Below are positions 49,001 to 57,804 of a stretch of 64,000 nt of DNA, piece by piece. Below the pieces are notes generated by a model that saw only the letters and a program-made list of their open reading frames with translations, searched no databases and was not told the origin of the DNA. Every line of letters begins with the position of its first letter. Positions within the stretch are counted from its first letter, which is position 1. The stretch spans positions 248,001-312,000 of the forward strand of contig CAVZRQ010000008.1 of assembly GCA_963777735.1 (NCBI GenBank). Direction: 5' to 3'. The translations under genes and the position numbers were made by a program. Origin of the DNA: ZC4RG30 sp963777735. GTDB lineage: Bacteria; Pseudomonadota; Gammaproteobacteria; Steroidobacterales; Steroidobacteraceae.

Positions 49001-49379
49001 TGACCCGATTTCAACAGTCGACTGGTCCACCAACAACGGCTGGTTCGTGACAACCCCAGTCGGCGAGCGGTTCAATGTCGACCCTGGCCTGCAATTGGGC
49101 ACGCTGGTCATCGCGTCGAACATTCCCGAGCAGGACTACTGCAAACCAACCGGATCGAGCGTGCTCTACCAGCTCGACTACAAGTCAGGCAATGTGCTCA
49201 AGACCAACGAGTACGATGCACAGATCGTGGGTATCACGCAGCTGCAGACGGGCGGTGGTTCAGGCCCGGTGGCCATTGACCCGGTGTTCGGTGACGGCAC
49301 CACGGGCAACACGGCGCAGGTCGGCGGTGGTGGTGTGGCAGGAGCGGCAACCCGAGTGAGCTGGCGAGAGATCGAGTAG
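46053..49379 (+). CDS. pilY1: Type IV pilus tip/biogenesis protein PilY1
   Basis: A 1108-residue secreted protein. The GTG at 46053 has AGGAG 8 bases upstream and yields a signal-like N-terminus (FMRTFGTWAITAIFGITNSWA). A von Willebrand A-like domain begins with the metal-site sequence IFFIFDDSLSM. The C-terminal half is the PilY1 beta-propeller (TVYAGANDGMLHAFDASTGQ, GGLGAGGKGYYALDVTDP, VYGGDLSGSLWRFDI). PilY1 caps the pilus and supports adhesion and surface sensing. The frame is intact over 3.3 kb. It is the last gene of the cluster. Confidence 0.95.
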   Translation: MQTKRFMRTFGTWAITAIFGITNSWAATVDLATSPLVTGLSKNVRPNIFFIFDDSLSMPQEWMPDGVDDDRTSRCFKNFGYNTIYYNPATTYKRPIKADKTLYPNASFTSAEPDGFDTSGTNVNLSSNFRAHSADTAQVGYYYVYTANPTNPPSTCASDASYTRVRLNSTDIPVAATLAAARQNFANWYSYYRTRLLMMKTASGYAFTDVTDQYRVGYTTTSERGTTASKFLGIKTFDSTQRTDWYNILYNTDGDFAGTPLRGALSKAGRYYAGNLVTGANDPVQYSCQKNFTILTTDGFWNTSGESSSAPRYGAYQMNNTTAVGDQDSGSSVARPYRDTLAKSNTLADVAMYYYKSDLRATAGTGGLTDEGTYVDVSENGVGPEGHQHMKTFTLGLGVSDLLTYPSDLTAITQGTKNWPDPNVTNTAITVAGRVDDLWHAAINGRGSYLSAKKPEEAEQQLRTALQSINATLGSSSAAATSNLQPVEGDNTAFIAQYETVKWTGDLLARTIDVGTGAIGTANQWSAKQKLDTMVSASSDTRNIYTFSSVNANKLRSFTSANLATEKAAGYFRSGAGGSGNPGGKLSQYDGWLLTQQLAATDDAMIGYIRGQTGKEGSGVGINTLFRDRENALGDIVNAAPVFVRRAPFRYTDTGYAAFIASTATRVPTVYAGANDGMLHAFDASTGQSTSGSERWAYIPTAVVPNLYKLADEAYSNNHRFYVDGPLAVGDAYSGSAWATILVGGLGAGGKGYYALDVTDPVNPKALWEFGTAEDADIGHSYGNPIITKRASDGKWVVLFASGYNNTSGDRKGRLYVVDAFTGVKLSEIITDNSVNDENLSGIARISNYVEEGLIDNSTQIVYGGDLSGSLWRFDITASSNVGTSVRLARTTSSSTAGDQPITVQPELAKVRDGAGTYHKVVYFGTGRYLGLTDVASDAPSTDTAQGIYAVKDTGAYIGVLTDTGTSQLVTQTLNAAVDPRVIDPISTVDWSTNNGWFVTTPVGERFNVDPGLQLGTLVIASNIPEQDYCKPTGSSVLYQLDYKSGNVLKTNEYDAQIVGITQLQTGGGSGPVAIDPVFGDGTTGNTAQVGGGGVAGAATRVSWREIE

Positions 49380-49398
49380 GCCGCTGAGAAGGCAACTG

Positions 49399-49420
49399 GC
49401 GCGTCGGAAGCACGACGCGC
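49399..49420. terminator. Hairpin between convergent pilY1 and fabH
   Basis: A perfect 8-bp stem (GCGCGTCG / CGACGCGC) with a 6-base loop lies in the 50-base gap between the two stops. No T-run on either side. It could serve both genes. Confidence 0.5.
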
Positions 49421-49429
49421 TGGTCCGAC

Positions 49430-50395
49430 TTACATCCGGACCAGTGCTGCGCCCCACGTAAAGCCGCCACCGAATGCCTCCAGCAGGATGAGGTCGCCCT
49501 TCCGGATGCGGCCATCACGCACACCCACATCGAGCGCCAGCGGCACCGATGCGGCAGAAGTATTGCCGTGATCCTGCACCGTGACGATCACCCGCTCCAT
49601 GGGCAGATCGAGCTTCTTCGCCACGGCCTGGATGATGCGGATATTCGCCTGATGCGGCACCAGCCAGTTGATCGCCGATCTTTCCAGACCATTCTTCGCC
49701 AGCACCTCGTCCACCGAGTTGCCGAGCATGGTCACGGCCACCTTGAAGGTTTCGCGGCCCGCCATGCGGATCACCGCCCGACCGGCGGAATCCGCCGGAT
49801 AGCCCTTCGAAACGCCGCCAGTGCAATACAGCAGATCCTTGTAGCTGCCGTCGGAATGCAGATGCGTGGAGACGATACCCGCCTCTTCCGAGGGGGCCAG
49901 CACTACGGCGCCTGCGCCATCGGCAAACAGGATCGCCGTCGTACGATCGGAGAAATCAGTGATCCGGGAGAGCGTCTCGGCGCCCACCACCAGCGCCCGC
50001 TTCGCCTCGCCCGCGCGGATGAATTTGTCCGCGATCGATAGCGCGTAGATGAAGCCACTGCATGCGGCCTCTACGCTGAACGCGGGTGCGCCAGCACAGC
50101 CCAGACGAGCCTGCAGCAGCGTGCCGCAATTCGGGAAGACGAGATCCGGGGTAGCCGTCGCGAAGACGATCAGGTCGATCTCGCCAGGCGCGATGCCCGC
50201 GGCTTCAATCGCCCGCCGCGCGGCGTGTTCGGCCATGTCGACCGTGGTTTCACCGGTCGCGGCGTAGTGCCGCCGCTCGATGCCGGTGCGCTCACGGATC
50301 CACTCGTCGGTGGTATCCATCATCTTCTCGAGATCCGTGTTGTGGACAACACGCTCGGGAAGATACGAACCGGTACCGATGATTCGCGCGTTCAT
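49430..50395 (-). CDS. fabH: 3-oxoacyl-ACP synthase III
   Basis: Initiates fatty acid synthesis by condensing acetyl-CoA (or another acyl-CoA) with malonyl-ACP. The 321-residue protein has the thiolase-fold triad: Cys in VEAACSGFIYAL (about residue 112), His in LVPHQANIRI (about residue 248) and Asn in QDHGNTSAAS (about residue 278). It is the gene after rpmF. The usual plsX between them and the usual fabD-fabG-acpP after it are not present. Confidence 0.95.
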   Translation of the reverse strand: MNARIIGTGSYLPERVVHNTDLEKMMDTTDEWIRERTGIERRHYAATGETTVDMAEHAARRAIEAAGIAPGEIDLIVFATATPDLVFPNCGTLLQARLGCAGAPAFSVEAACSGFIYALSIADKFIRAGEAKRALVVGAETLSRITDFSDRTTAILFADGAGAVVLAPSEEAGIVSTHLHSDGSYKDLLYCTGGVSKGYPADSAGRAVIRMAGRETFKVAVTMLGNSVDEVLAKNGLERSAINWLVPHQANIRIIQAVAKKLDLPMERVIVTVQDHGNTSAASVPLALDVGVRDGRIRKGDLILLEAFGGGFTWGAALVRM

Positions 50396-50447
50396 CGTTG
50401 GGCCGCGGCCGCACGTGGAACATGCAGCCGGTTACGGCTCAAGATCT

Positions 50448-50642
50448 TCAGTCCTGGTCGGCTACGTCGGCGCGCGGCTCGATCACGCGCTTGCCGCGAT
50501 AGAAACCATCCGGAGTGATGCGATGACGCAGATGCGTCTCGCCCGACTGCGGATCGATCGACAGGGCCGGCGTGGCAACCGCATCGTGTGAGCGGTGCAT
50601 TCCGCGCTTGGAGGGAGTCTTGCGACTCTTTTGAACTGGCAT
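50448..50642 (-). CDS. rpmF: 50S ribosomal protein L32
   Basis: A 64-residue protein starting PVQKSRKTPSKRGMHRSHDA, the conserved L32 head, with GETHLRHRITPDGFYRGKRVI at the tail. It is a typical gammaproteobacterial L32 without the Cys zinc motif. It follows yceD by 19 bases in the E. coli order. Confidence 0.97.
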   Translation of the reverse strand: MPVQKSRKTPSKRGMHRSHDAVATPALSIDPQSGETHLRHRITPDGFYRGKRVIEPRADVADQD

Positions 50643-50661
50643 TTCTAGATATCTCCGTAAA

Positions 50662-51180
50662 TCACTGCTTCGATCGACCCGGCTTCAGCAACGCGCCCAG
50701 ATCGGCGAACGGTCGCTGCGTCGGCTCTTCAAATCTCTCTTCCCTGCTCTTGCCCCGATCCCGTGGGCATTGCCCCGGGTGTCGCGGTGCGGCTGGCAAT
50801 GCCAGCAGCAATTCCTCTTCCACCAGATCCGCAAGCCGCAGCTTGCCGCCCGGTGCGAGAGCCGTTTCCAGCTCCGGCGGAACTGCCGCCGCATCTGCCT
50901 CGGAAGCCACCAGCGCAACGCGCGACTGGCTCTCGATGGGCAACTGCATCGGCTCAAGACACCGCTGGCAACGCACTTCCAGTGTTGTTGCCAGCTCAAC
51001 ATCGGCCACGATGCGCCCCTGCTCCATGGCCAGCGCAACCGTACCGGTCACCATGCCTTCACTGCGCGTCAGATGCGATGCGATGCGTTCCAGTCGATTG
51101 ACCGGCACCGCAAGCGTGACCGTTCGCGCCTCTTCGGCGAGAACCGCGACATTGCACAGTTTCAAGCCGTCGTCAGGCAT
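50662..51180 (-). CDS. yceD: YceD/DUF177 family protein, 23S rRNA accumulation
   Basis: A 172-residue protein of the DUF177 family required for normal 23S rRNA levels in E. coli and plants. The family centre is CQRCLEPMQLPIESQ (CxxC), followed by LVEEELLLALPAAPRH and a C-terminal FADLGALLKPGR. An ATG at 51180 is taken as start. The frame is also open to an ATG at 51240 that would overlap the divergent maf start, which is less likely. Operon with rpmF and fabH. Confidence 0.9.
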   Translation of the reverse strand: MPDDGLKLCNVAVLAEEARTVTLAVPVNRLERIASHLTRSEGMVTGTVALAMEQGRIVADVELATTLEVRCQRCLEPMQLPIESQSRVALVASEADAAAVPPELETALAPGGKLRLADLVEEELLLALPAAPRHPGQCPRDRGKSREERFEEPTQRPFADLGALLKPGRSKQ

Positions 51181-51238
51181 GGGGCGCGTATCATAGGTAT
51201 GCACCCCATGGGGCGCAAGTCCTTGTTTAGGCTGGTAC

Positions 51239-51829
51239 ATGACCGCAAACCCCTTGATCCTGCTGGCTTCTACGTCCCCGCACCGCAGGGCCCTGCTGGC
51301 CCGCCTCGCGCTGCCATTCAAGACCCAGGCTCCGGATGTGCCCGAAAACGAGCTCCCCGGTGAGGCTCCCGTTGACCGTGCGAGCCGCCTGGCACTGGCC
51401 AAGGCGCGCGCAGTGGCAGCGCGCCACCCTGAAGCCATCGTCATCGGCAGTGACCAGGTGGCGAGCCTGGAAGGTCCTGCGGGGCCCCTGCTGCTGCACA
51501 AACCCGGCGACCGCGCCACCTGCCGCCAGCAGCTGCTGGCGATGTCCGGGCGGACCGTGCGATTCGACACCGCCGTGGCGGTGATCCGGGGCAGCGCAGA
51601 GCTGCTTCACATCGACCTGACTCAGGTGCGGATCAGACAGCTGGACCAATCCGAGATCGAATCCTATATGGATCGCGAGCCCTCTTTCGACTGCGCCGGT
51701 GGCTTCAAGTGCGAGGGTCTCGGCGTGACTTTGTTCGAGTCGATCGAGTCCCGCGATCCGACGGCGCTGGTCGGCCTGCCGCTGATCTGGGTTTGCGCGG
51801 CGCTGCGCCGCCTGGGCGTTTCGCCTTAG
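51239..51829 (+). CDS. maf: Maf family nucleotide pyrophosphatase (YceF type)
   Basis: A 196-residue housecleaning pyrophosphatase that hydrolyses modified NTPs (YceF prefers m7GTP). Family motifs are LASTSPHRRALLARL at the N-terminus, VIGSDQVA, FDTAVAVI, EIESYMDREPSFDCAGGFKCEGLG and a C-terminal LVGLPLIWVCAALRRLG. It is divergent from yceD. Its last 125 bases overlap the 3' end of the convergent rluC frame. Confidence 0.93.
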   Translation: MTANPLILLASTSPHRRALLARLALPFKTQAPDVPENELPGEAPVDRASRLALAKARAVAARHPEAIVIGSDQVASLEGPAGPLLLHKPGDRATCRQQLLAMSGRTVRFDTAVAVIRGSAELLHIDLTQVRIRQLDQSEIESYMDREPSFDCAGGFKCEGLGVTLFESIESRDPTALVGLPLIWVCAALRRLGVSP

Positions 51830-53034
51830 CTGCGGCGCCTGGGCGTTTTGCTTTCGCGGAGCCTCCAGGCCGTGCTGCTTTATACGCAGCAGCCCTCGCA
51901 GCCCTGACCGCAGGCGGCGGCCTTGAGCCTCCGGAAGGTGACTTCTTTCTGATGATGCGCGCCGTCGCAATGCCGGGCTTGGCCACGCCTGCAGGCGCCA
52001 TCCTTTCACCTTTCGACGTCAATGCATCCACGACGGCGTGCAACTCGGGTGGCAATGGGGCGCTGACACTGATCGGAACTTTGCGGGTCGGGTCTTCAAA
52101 ACTGATGCTGTGTGCATGCAGGAAGATGCGATTGAGCCCGAGCGTGCGCAGCTGCTTGTTGTAGTCCGGATCACCGTAACGTTCATCGCCCGCCACCGGG
52201 TGCCCGGCATAGGCCGCGTGCACGCGGATCTGATGGGTTCGACCGGTGATGAGCTGCACTTCCAGCAGCGTGGCCAGGCTGCCGAAGAACTGCACCACGC
52301 GAAAATCGCTGATGGCCTCCTTGCCGCCGGCATCCACCCGCACCACGCGCTCGCCGCCCACGCGGTTGTCGGTGCGCAGCGGCGCATCGATGCGCTTCTT
52401 GCCCAGCTCCCACTTGCCGCGCACCAGCACCAGATAGCGTTTGTCGAAGGCGTCTTCCTCGCGCAGCATCGCGTGCAGGCTGCGCAGCGTCGACATCTTG
52501 CGCGACACCAGCAGGCAGCCACTGGTGTCGCGATCCAGGCGATGCACGAGTTCCAGGGTTTCATCCGGGCGCGCTGCCCGCAGCGCTTCGATCACGCCCG
52601 CGCTGATGCCGCTGCCGCCGTGCACGGCAACACCCGAAGGCTTGTTGATCACCAGCAGGCGCTCGTCTTCATACAGCTTGGTGCGACCGAGTTCCTCACC
52701 CAGTTTCGAGACCGCGCGCGGTGGCGTCCGGGGCACATCGGCCACCACCGGCGCTTCCAGCCGCACCGGCGGCACGCGCAGCACATCGCCTTCGGCGACG
52801 CGCACTTCCCCGCTCACGCGCTTGCCGTTCAGCCGCACCTCGCCCTTGCGCAGCAGCCGGAAAAGACGCGTGTGCGGCACGTGCGGGCAGCAGCTTCGCG
52901 AGCACCTTGTCGAGCCGCTGGCCGGCGTCCTCGCTGCCCATCACTTCGGTGCGCAGCGCGGTTTTCGCGGGCGGAGCGCCTGCGTCGCCCTGGAGGACGA
53001 TATCGGTCGATTCTGTGGGCAATTCACCGCTCAT
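51705..53034 (-). CDS. rluC: 23S rRNA pseudouridine synthase RluC with long basic tail (one frame break)
   Basis: Makes pseudouridines in the peptidyl transferase region of 23S rRNA (E. coli sites 955, 2504 and 2580). An S4-like domain precedes the catalytic domain with Asp in LVHRLDRDTSGCLLV, followed by LITGRTHQIRVHAAYAGHP. The N-terminal 50 residues are one frame away; a surplus base near 52881 (LLPAR then PHTRLFRLL) joins them. The core ends near DALTSKGERMAP. About 100 further residues rich in Arg, Lys, Ala and Pro follow (KAARPGGSAKAKRPGAAAK), lying partly over maf in antisense. The tail is absent from E. coli RluC. Confidence 0.9.
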
Positions 53035-53057
53035 GGCAGCCATCTGGATGTAAGACC

Positions 53058-53085
53058 TTGTTTTAAAAGCAGCTGTGAGTATACT
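53058..53085 (+). promoter_or_regulatory. Predicted sigma-70 promoter of rne
   Basis: TTGTTT (53058-53063), a 16-base spacer and TATACT (53080-53085) lie just upstream of the long rne leader and 24 bases from the divergent rluC start. Transcription from here would give a leader of about 410 bases. Confidence 0.55.
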
Positions 53086-53504
53086 CGCCGGCACGTGCCC
53101 CCACCGGGACGGCTGCTTGTCCTGCCAGGATAAGCACCCCAACGAGCGGCACGGAACATTGCGACGGTAAGGCGTCGCATCATCAGTTGATCCCCTAAAA
53201 GCGGATCATCGTGTGGCAGGCCAAAGGTTCTTTTGGCTCCCGTCCCTCCAGGGTTCAGCCGAACCTTCGTGACGGTGAGCTCAACTCCAAACGGTCGGCA
53301 GCAGTTACGGATTGCGGCGTTTTCGTGTCAGAGCCGAAGACGACAGGTTCATTCACATAGTGCACGTAACAATTCGCATTTTTCTGGCCAGCATGCTGGC
53401 CCAGCTAGAAGCGTTCTTCTGCCTTCCCCGGTTTGATTTCGCGCCCGCGTTCGCGCGCGCGTCCTCCTCTGTGCCCGTCACTCAATATCCCTTGAGTGAA
53501 ATTC
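53086..53504 (+). promoter_or_regulatory. Long structured 5' leader of rne
   Basis: About 420 bases with no plausible gene. Three consecutive hairpins: GCGACG/CGTCGC (53161-53178), GATCC/GGATC (53189-53207) and GCCAAA/TTTGGC (53220-53237). A fourth, ACTCAA/TTGAGT (53480-53497), covers the Shine-Dalgarno-like GAGTGA before the rne ATG at 53505. E. coli rne has a 361-base leader through which RNase E limits its own mRNA; a similar autoregulatory leader is inferred here from position and structure, not from sequence match. Confidence 0.6.
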
Positions 53505-55966
53505 ATGAAACGAATGCTCGTCAACGCAACTCAGCAGGAAGAGTTGCGCGTTGCCATGGTCGACGGTCAGAAGCTGTACGACCTCAGCATCGATATCCCC
53601 TCCCGCGAACAGAAAAAAGCCAACGTCTATAAAGCCCGGATCGCGCGCATCGAGCCCTCGCTCGAAGCGGTGTTCGTCGATTACGGCTCCGAGCGTCACG
53701 GCTTCCTGCCGGTAAAGGAAATCTCCCGCGAATTCTTCCGCGACGGCCAGCCCCAGGGCAGCCGTGGCATCCGCGAAGTGCTGTCCGAAGGACAGGAAAT
53801 CGTGGTGCAGGTCGAGAAGGAAGAACGTGGCAACAAGGGCGCGGCCCTCACCACGTTCATCAGCCTTGCCGGCCGCTTCCTGGTGCTGATGCCCAACAAC
53901 CCGCGCGCGGGTGGCGTGTCGCGCCGGATCGAAGGCGAAGACCGCGACCAGATGCGCGAGACCATGGAACAGCTGGTCATCCCCGAAGGCATGGGCGCCA
54001 TCATCCGCACCGCAGGCGTCGGCCGCTCGGCCGAAGAGCTGCAGTGGGATCTCGACAACCTCAAGACGCAGTGGGATGCCATTGCCGAAGGCATCCAGTC
54101 GCGCCCTGCTCCCTTCCTGGTCTACCAGGAGAGCGACGCCGTCACGCGCGCGCTGCGCGACTACCTCGGGCGACGACATCGGCGAGATCCTGGTCGACGA
54201 CGAAACCGCCTTCCAGAAGGCGCAGGAATACATGCAGCGCTTCATGCCGCCGGAATCCCAGCGGCGCCTGAAGATGTACCAGGACGACGTGCCGCTGTTC
54301 ACGCGCTTCCAGATCGAGAACCAGATCGAGTCGGCCTACGCGCACAAGGTGCAGCTGCCTTCCGGCGGCAGCATCGTGATCGACTACACCGAGGCGCTGG
54401 TGTCCATCGACATCAACTCCGCGCGCGCCACGCGCGGCGGCGACATCGAGACCACCGCCACCAACACCAACCTCGAAGCGGCCGACGAAATCGCCCGCCA
54501 GCTGCGCATCCGCGACGCCGGCGGCCTGATCGTCATCGACTTCATCGACATGGAATCGACGAAGAACCAGCGCGAGGTCGAAGACCGGCTGCGTGATGCG
54601 GTGAAGATGGACCGCGCCCGCATCCAGATCGGCCGGCTGTCACGTTTCGGCCTGCTGGAGATGTCGCGCCAGCGTCTGCGTCCATCACTCGGCGAGTCGA
54701 GCCACATCAGCTGCCCGCGCTGCAATGGCATCGGCAACATCCGCAGCGTCGAATCGATGGCGTTGTCGATCCTGCGCCTGGCCGGCGAGGACGCCCGCAA
54801 GGAGCGCACCGCGCGCCTGATCCTGCATGTGCCGGTTTCGGTCGGCACCTACCTGATGAACGAGAAGCGCGCGGCGCTGCGCAGCATCGAAGAGAAATGC
54901 AGCCTCGATGTGATCATCGTTCCGGATCCCGAACATGGAAACGCCGGAGTACACCATCCGTCGCGTGCGCAGCGATGAGATGGGCCTGCCTGAAAACGCG
55001 CAGACTTCCTACCGGATGCCGGCCGCACCGGATGCGCCGGATGTCACGGCTCTGCAGCCGAAGCGCCCTGCCGCACCCGCTGCGGCAGTGGCCACCATCA
55101 TGCCGGCCGAACCTGCACCGTCGGCGCCGCCGCCGCCCGCTGTGATCGTCGAGGAAAAACCCGTCGCGGCGGGCGGGATCATCGGCTGGTTCAAGCGTGT
55201 GCTCGTGGGTGACGGCGCAGCCGCCACAGAAACAAAGGAAGTCCGCAAGCCGGCCGCCCGTACGGATCGCAAGCCGCGTGAAGATCGTGGCCGCGGTGGA
55301 CGCAGCAGCGGGGGCAGCAGCAGCGGTGGCGATCGGGATCGTGGTCCGCGCCGTGCTGGCGGTCGCAGTGGCCCGCAGGGTGAAGGGGGTGGCGATCGAC
55401 CACGCGGTGATCGGGACCGCAATCGGGGTCGCGATGGCGAACGTCGACCGGATCGCCCTGCCAGAACAGAAGCCGACGGTCCGCGTCCTGAGCAGCGTCC
55501 CCGTCGTGAACCGCAGCAGCATCCACGTCCGCCTGAAGCGCAGGCACCGCGCGCAGAAAGCGCGCCAGTCATGTCCACCGACGCAGGCGGCAACGGACCC
55601 GACGCCGGCGCTCCACGCGCCGAGGGCGAGAAGCGTTCGCGCCGTGGTGGCCGTCGCCGTCGCGGTCGGGGTGGTTCTCGCGGTGAAGGCGCTGGCCCGG
55701 CAGCAGGCGGCGAAGGCAACGGCAGCGGATCTGCCGAGGATTTCAGCCTGCAGCACAGTGCAGGGCCTGCCGATCATGGCGGTGGTGGCGAGCAGCAGTC
55801 TGAATCGCGGCCCGAGCCACGGCACGATTACGCTGCGCCAGCCGTGGCATCGCCACCCCCACCGCCGCCGCCTCCTCCTCCGCAGGAGAATCGGCCCAGC
55901 GTGGTGTGGTCGTCTGCCGCGACCTCAGCGCCTGCCGGCGAGGATCGGGGCAATCGCGACGAATAG
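53505..55966 (+). CDS. rne: Ribonuclease E (two frame breaks)
   Basis: Essential endoribonuclease and degradosome scaffold. The catalytic half is conserved: MLVNATQQEELRVAMVDGQ, the S1 domain, GFLPVKEISREFF, IDINSARATRGGDIE and VIDFIDMESTKNQREVE (metal site), and the zinc link CPRCNG. The C-terminal half is disordered: an amphipathic segment (GGIIGWFKRVLVG) that probably binds the membrane, a long Arg/Gly-rich region and a polyproline run (11 Pro) near the end. Surplus bases at about 54171 (DYLG then DDIGEIL) and 54934 (PDPE then METPEYTI) break the frame; corrected length is about 819 residues. The start is set by homology at 53505. Confidence 0.95.
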
Positions 55967-56404
55967 CGCCCGCGAACCGTGCTCGGCCAGGTCGAGCACG
56001 GTTTCAAAGCCGTCCGGACCTCCGTAATACGGGTCCGGCACCGCCCGCCGTCGCACCGCGGGTGCGTATTTCAGGAACAGCTGCGCCCGGTCGTGCAGGC
56101 CAGGCGGTGCGATCGCACGCATGTCGCGCAGGTTGTCTTCATCCATGGCCAGCAGCAGGTCGAAGCGCCTGAAATCATCGGGCTGAAGCTGCCGCGCCCG
56201 CAGGTCTGAAATATCATAGCCACGCGCTGCCGCAGCCAATCTGCTGCGTGGGTCGGGTTGCGCCCCGATGTGATAGTCCGCCGTCCCCGCCGAATCAAAG
56301 CTCAGCTGCAGATGTGCGGCTTCACGCTCTGCCAGCACCCGCGCCACACCTTCCACCGTGGGCGAACGGCAGATGTTCCCCAGGCAGACGAACAGGATCT
56401 TCAC
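55925..56404 (-). CDS. Low-molecular-weight protein-tyrosine phosphatase
   Basis: A 159-residue phosphatase. It starts at a GTG (56404) and reads VKILFVCLGNICRSPTVEGV, which contains the CxxxxxR active-site loop, and ends with the DPYYGG segment bearing the catalytic Asp. It could act on tyrosine kinases of exopolysaccharide synthesis, but none is nearby. The start overlaps the stop of the upstream nitrilase gene. Its last 42 bases overlap the 3' end of rne in antisense. Confidence 0.92.
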   Translation of the reverse strand: MKILFVCLGNICRSPTVEGVARVLAEREAAHLQLSFDSAGTADYHIGAQPDPRSRLAAAARGYDISDLRARQLQPDDFRRFDLLLAMDEDNLRDMRAIAPPGLHDRAQLFLKYAPAVRRRAVPDPYYGGPDGFETVLDLAEHGSRALFVAIAPILAGRR

Positions 56405-57357
56405 GAACCGGTATACGCCGCCGACTCGCGGCCATCCAGGCTTTGCAGCAACCCGTAAAGCTCCGGGCGTCGATCGCGGAACACGAACCAGTTGTCGCGC
56501 TGCTCGGCGAGCGCGGCGAGATCGAACTCGGCCAGCAACACGGCCTGCTCTTCTTCGCCCGCCTCGGCCACCTTCGCGCCCTGCGCGTCGGCAATGAACG
56601 ACGAACCGTAGAAATGGATGTACAGACCTTCTGGATCCTGCAGCGAACGCTCCAGCCCGAAGCGGTTCGATGCCACCAGCGGCATGAGATTGGCAGCGGC
56701 ATGTCCCTGCTGCGTGCGTTGCCAGTGATCGCGGGAATGCACGGGCTGCGCCGGCGGCGGCTCGCTGCCGATGGCGGTGGGATACAGCAGCAGCTCGGCG
56801 CCCAGCAGCGCCATCACGCGCGCGCACTCCGGAAACCACTGGTCCCAGCAGATGCCGACGCCAATTCGCCCGAAACGCGTATCCCACACCCGAAAGCCGG
56901 TATCTCCCGGCGAGAAATAGGTCTTTTCCTGGTAGCCCGGGCCGTTCGGAATATGAGCCTTGCGATAGATGCCGGACACAGTGCCATCCGCATCGACCAT
57001 GGCGACCGTATTGAAATACGCCTGCCCGGCCCGCTCGAAGAAGCTCACCGGCAGCACCACACCGAGTTCGCGCGCCAAAGACGTCATGCGCGCCACCGCG
57101 CGATTCTCAGCCAGCGTGGTGGCCAGCCGCAGATGCCGGGAATCCTGCTCGATGCAGAAATACGGCGTCTCGAACAGCTCCTGCAGCAGGATCACCTGCG
57201 CCCCCTCCCGCGCCGCCTGCCGTACCAGCTCTTCGGCCCGGGCGAGGTTCTCGTCGATATTCCAGCTGCAGGCGAACTGTGTGGCGGCCACAGTTACCAG
57301 TCGTGGCGTCCGCTGCAGATGGGGAAGCGCAGCACTTCGAGCCTTGTTGTGCATCAT
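56401..57357 (-). CDS. aguB: Carbon-nitrogen hydrolase, N-carbamoylputrescine amidase-like
   Basis: Nitrilase-superfamily enzyme of about 318 residues. The Glu-Lys-Cys triad is visible: Glu in LLQELFETPYFC, Lys in YRKAHIPNGPGYQEK, and Cys in VGICWDQWFPECARVMALLGA, with IGSEPPP after it. These blocks are those of AguB, which converts N-carbamoylputrescine to putrescine. No agmatine deiminase (aguA) is next to it here. The start at 57357 (ATG ATG) is preferred to an upstream in-frame codon at 57396 that would overlap the divergent gene. Confidence 0.88.
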   Translation of the reverse strand: MMHNKARSAALPHLQRTPRLVTVAATQFACSWNIDENLARAEELVRQAAREGAQVILLQELFETPYFCIEQDSRHLRLATTLAENRAVARMTSLARELGVVLPVSFFERAGQAYFNTVAMVDADGTVSGIYRKAHIPNGPGYQEKTYFSPGDTGFRVWDTRFGRIGVGICWDQWFPECARVMALLGAELLLYPTAIGSEPPPAQPVHSRDHWQRTQQGHAAANLMPLVASNRFGLERSLQDPEGLYIHFYGSSFIADAQGAKVAEAGEEEQAVLLAEFDLAALAEQRDNWFVFRDRRPELYGLLQSLDGRESAAYTGS

Positions 57358-57376
57358 TTGGGTATTATGCCGACCC

Positions 57377-57691
57377 GTGAGCAACTCAATACGCAATGCA
57401 TGGCAACGGTATCGCGCAATGCCACGCGTGCCGCGTGAACTGGTGACCTTCGCGTTGATGCTGCTGCTGGCCCTGACGCTGCTGCCGCTGGCGATCTGGA
57501 TGGCCGGCCAGCTTTTCCTGGGCGACTACCTGCGTGATCCGGCTGGCAGTCGCAGTGGCGGGCCGCTGGCACTGCTGGTCGACTACATCGGCGGGGTATT
57601 TTCCGGCTCTCCCGGGCACTGGCTGGTGCTGCTGGGCCCCTACCTGCTTCTGGTGGCGTTCCGGACTGGTCGGGCACTGACCAAAACGTGA
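57377..57691 (+). CDS. Small two-helix membrane protein, unknown function
   Basis: A 104-residue protein (or 90 from an ATG at 57419) with two hydrophobic helices (LVTFALMLLLALTLLPLAIWMAG and HWLVLLGPYLLLVAFRTG) joined by a Gly/Ser-rich loop. The GTG at 57377 lies 19 bases from the divergent nitrilase start. I do not recognise a named family. Confidence 0.6.
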   Translation: MSNSIRNAWQRYRAMPRVPRELVTFALMLLLALTLLPLAIWMAGQLFLGDYLRDPAGSRSGGPLALLVDYIGGVFSGSPGHWLVLLGPYLLLVAFRTGRALTKT

Positions 57692-57804
57692 CATAAATCC
57701 GCAGGTTACTTGACGGAGTGCACAAAAAGTCGAACCATGCAGGCCGTAACATCCCTCGCAGGACATGACCTCTCCGGTATCGCAGCCCGCTTGAAATAGA
57801 AACG

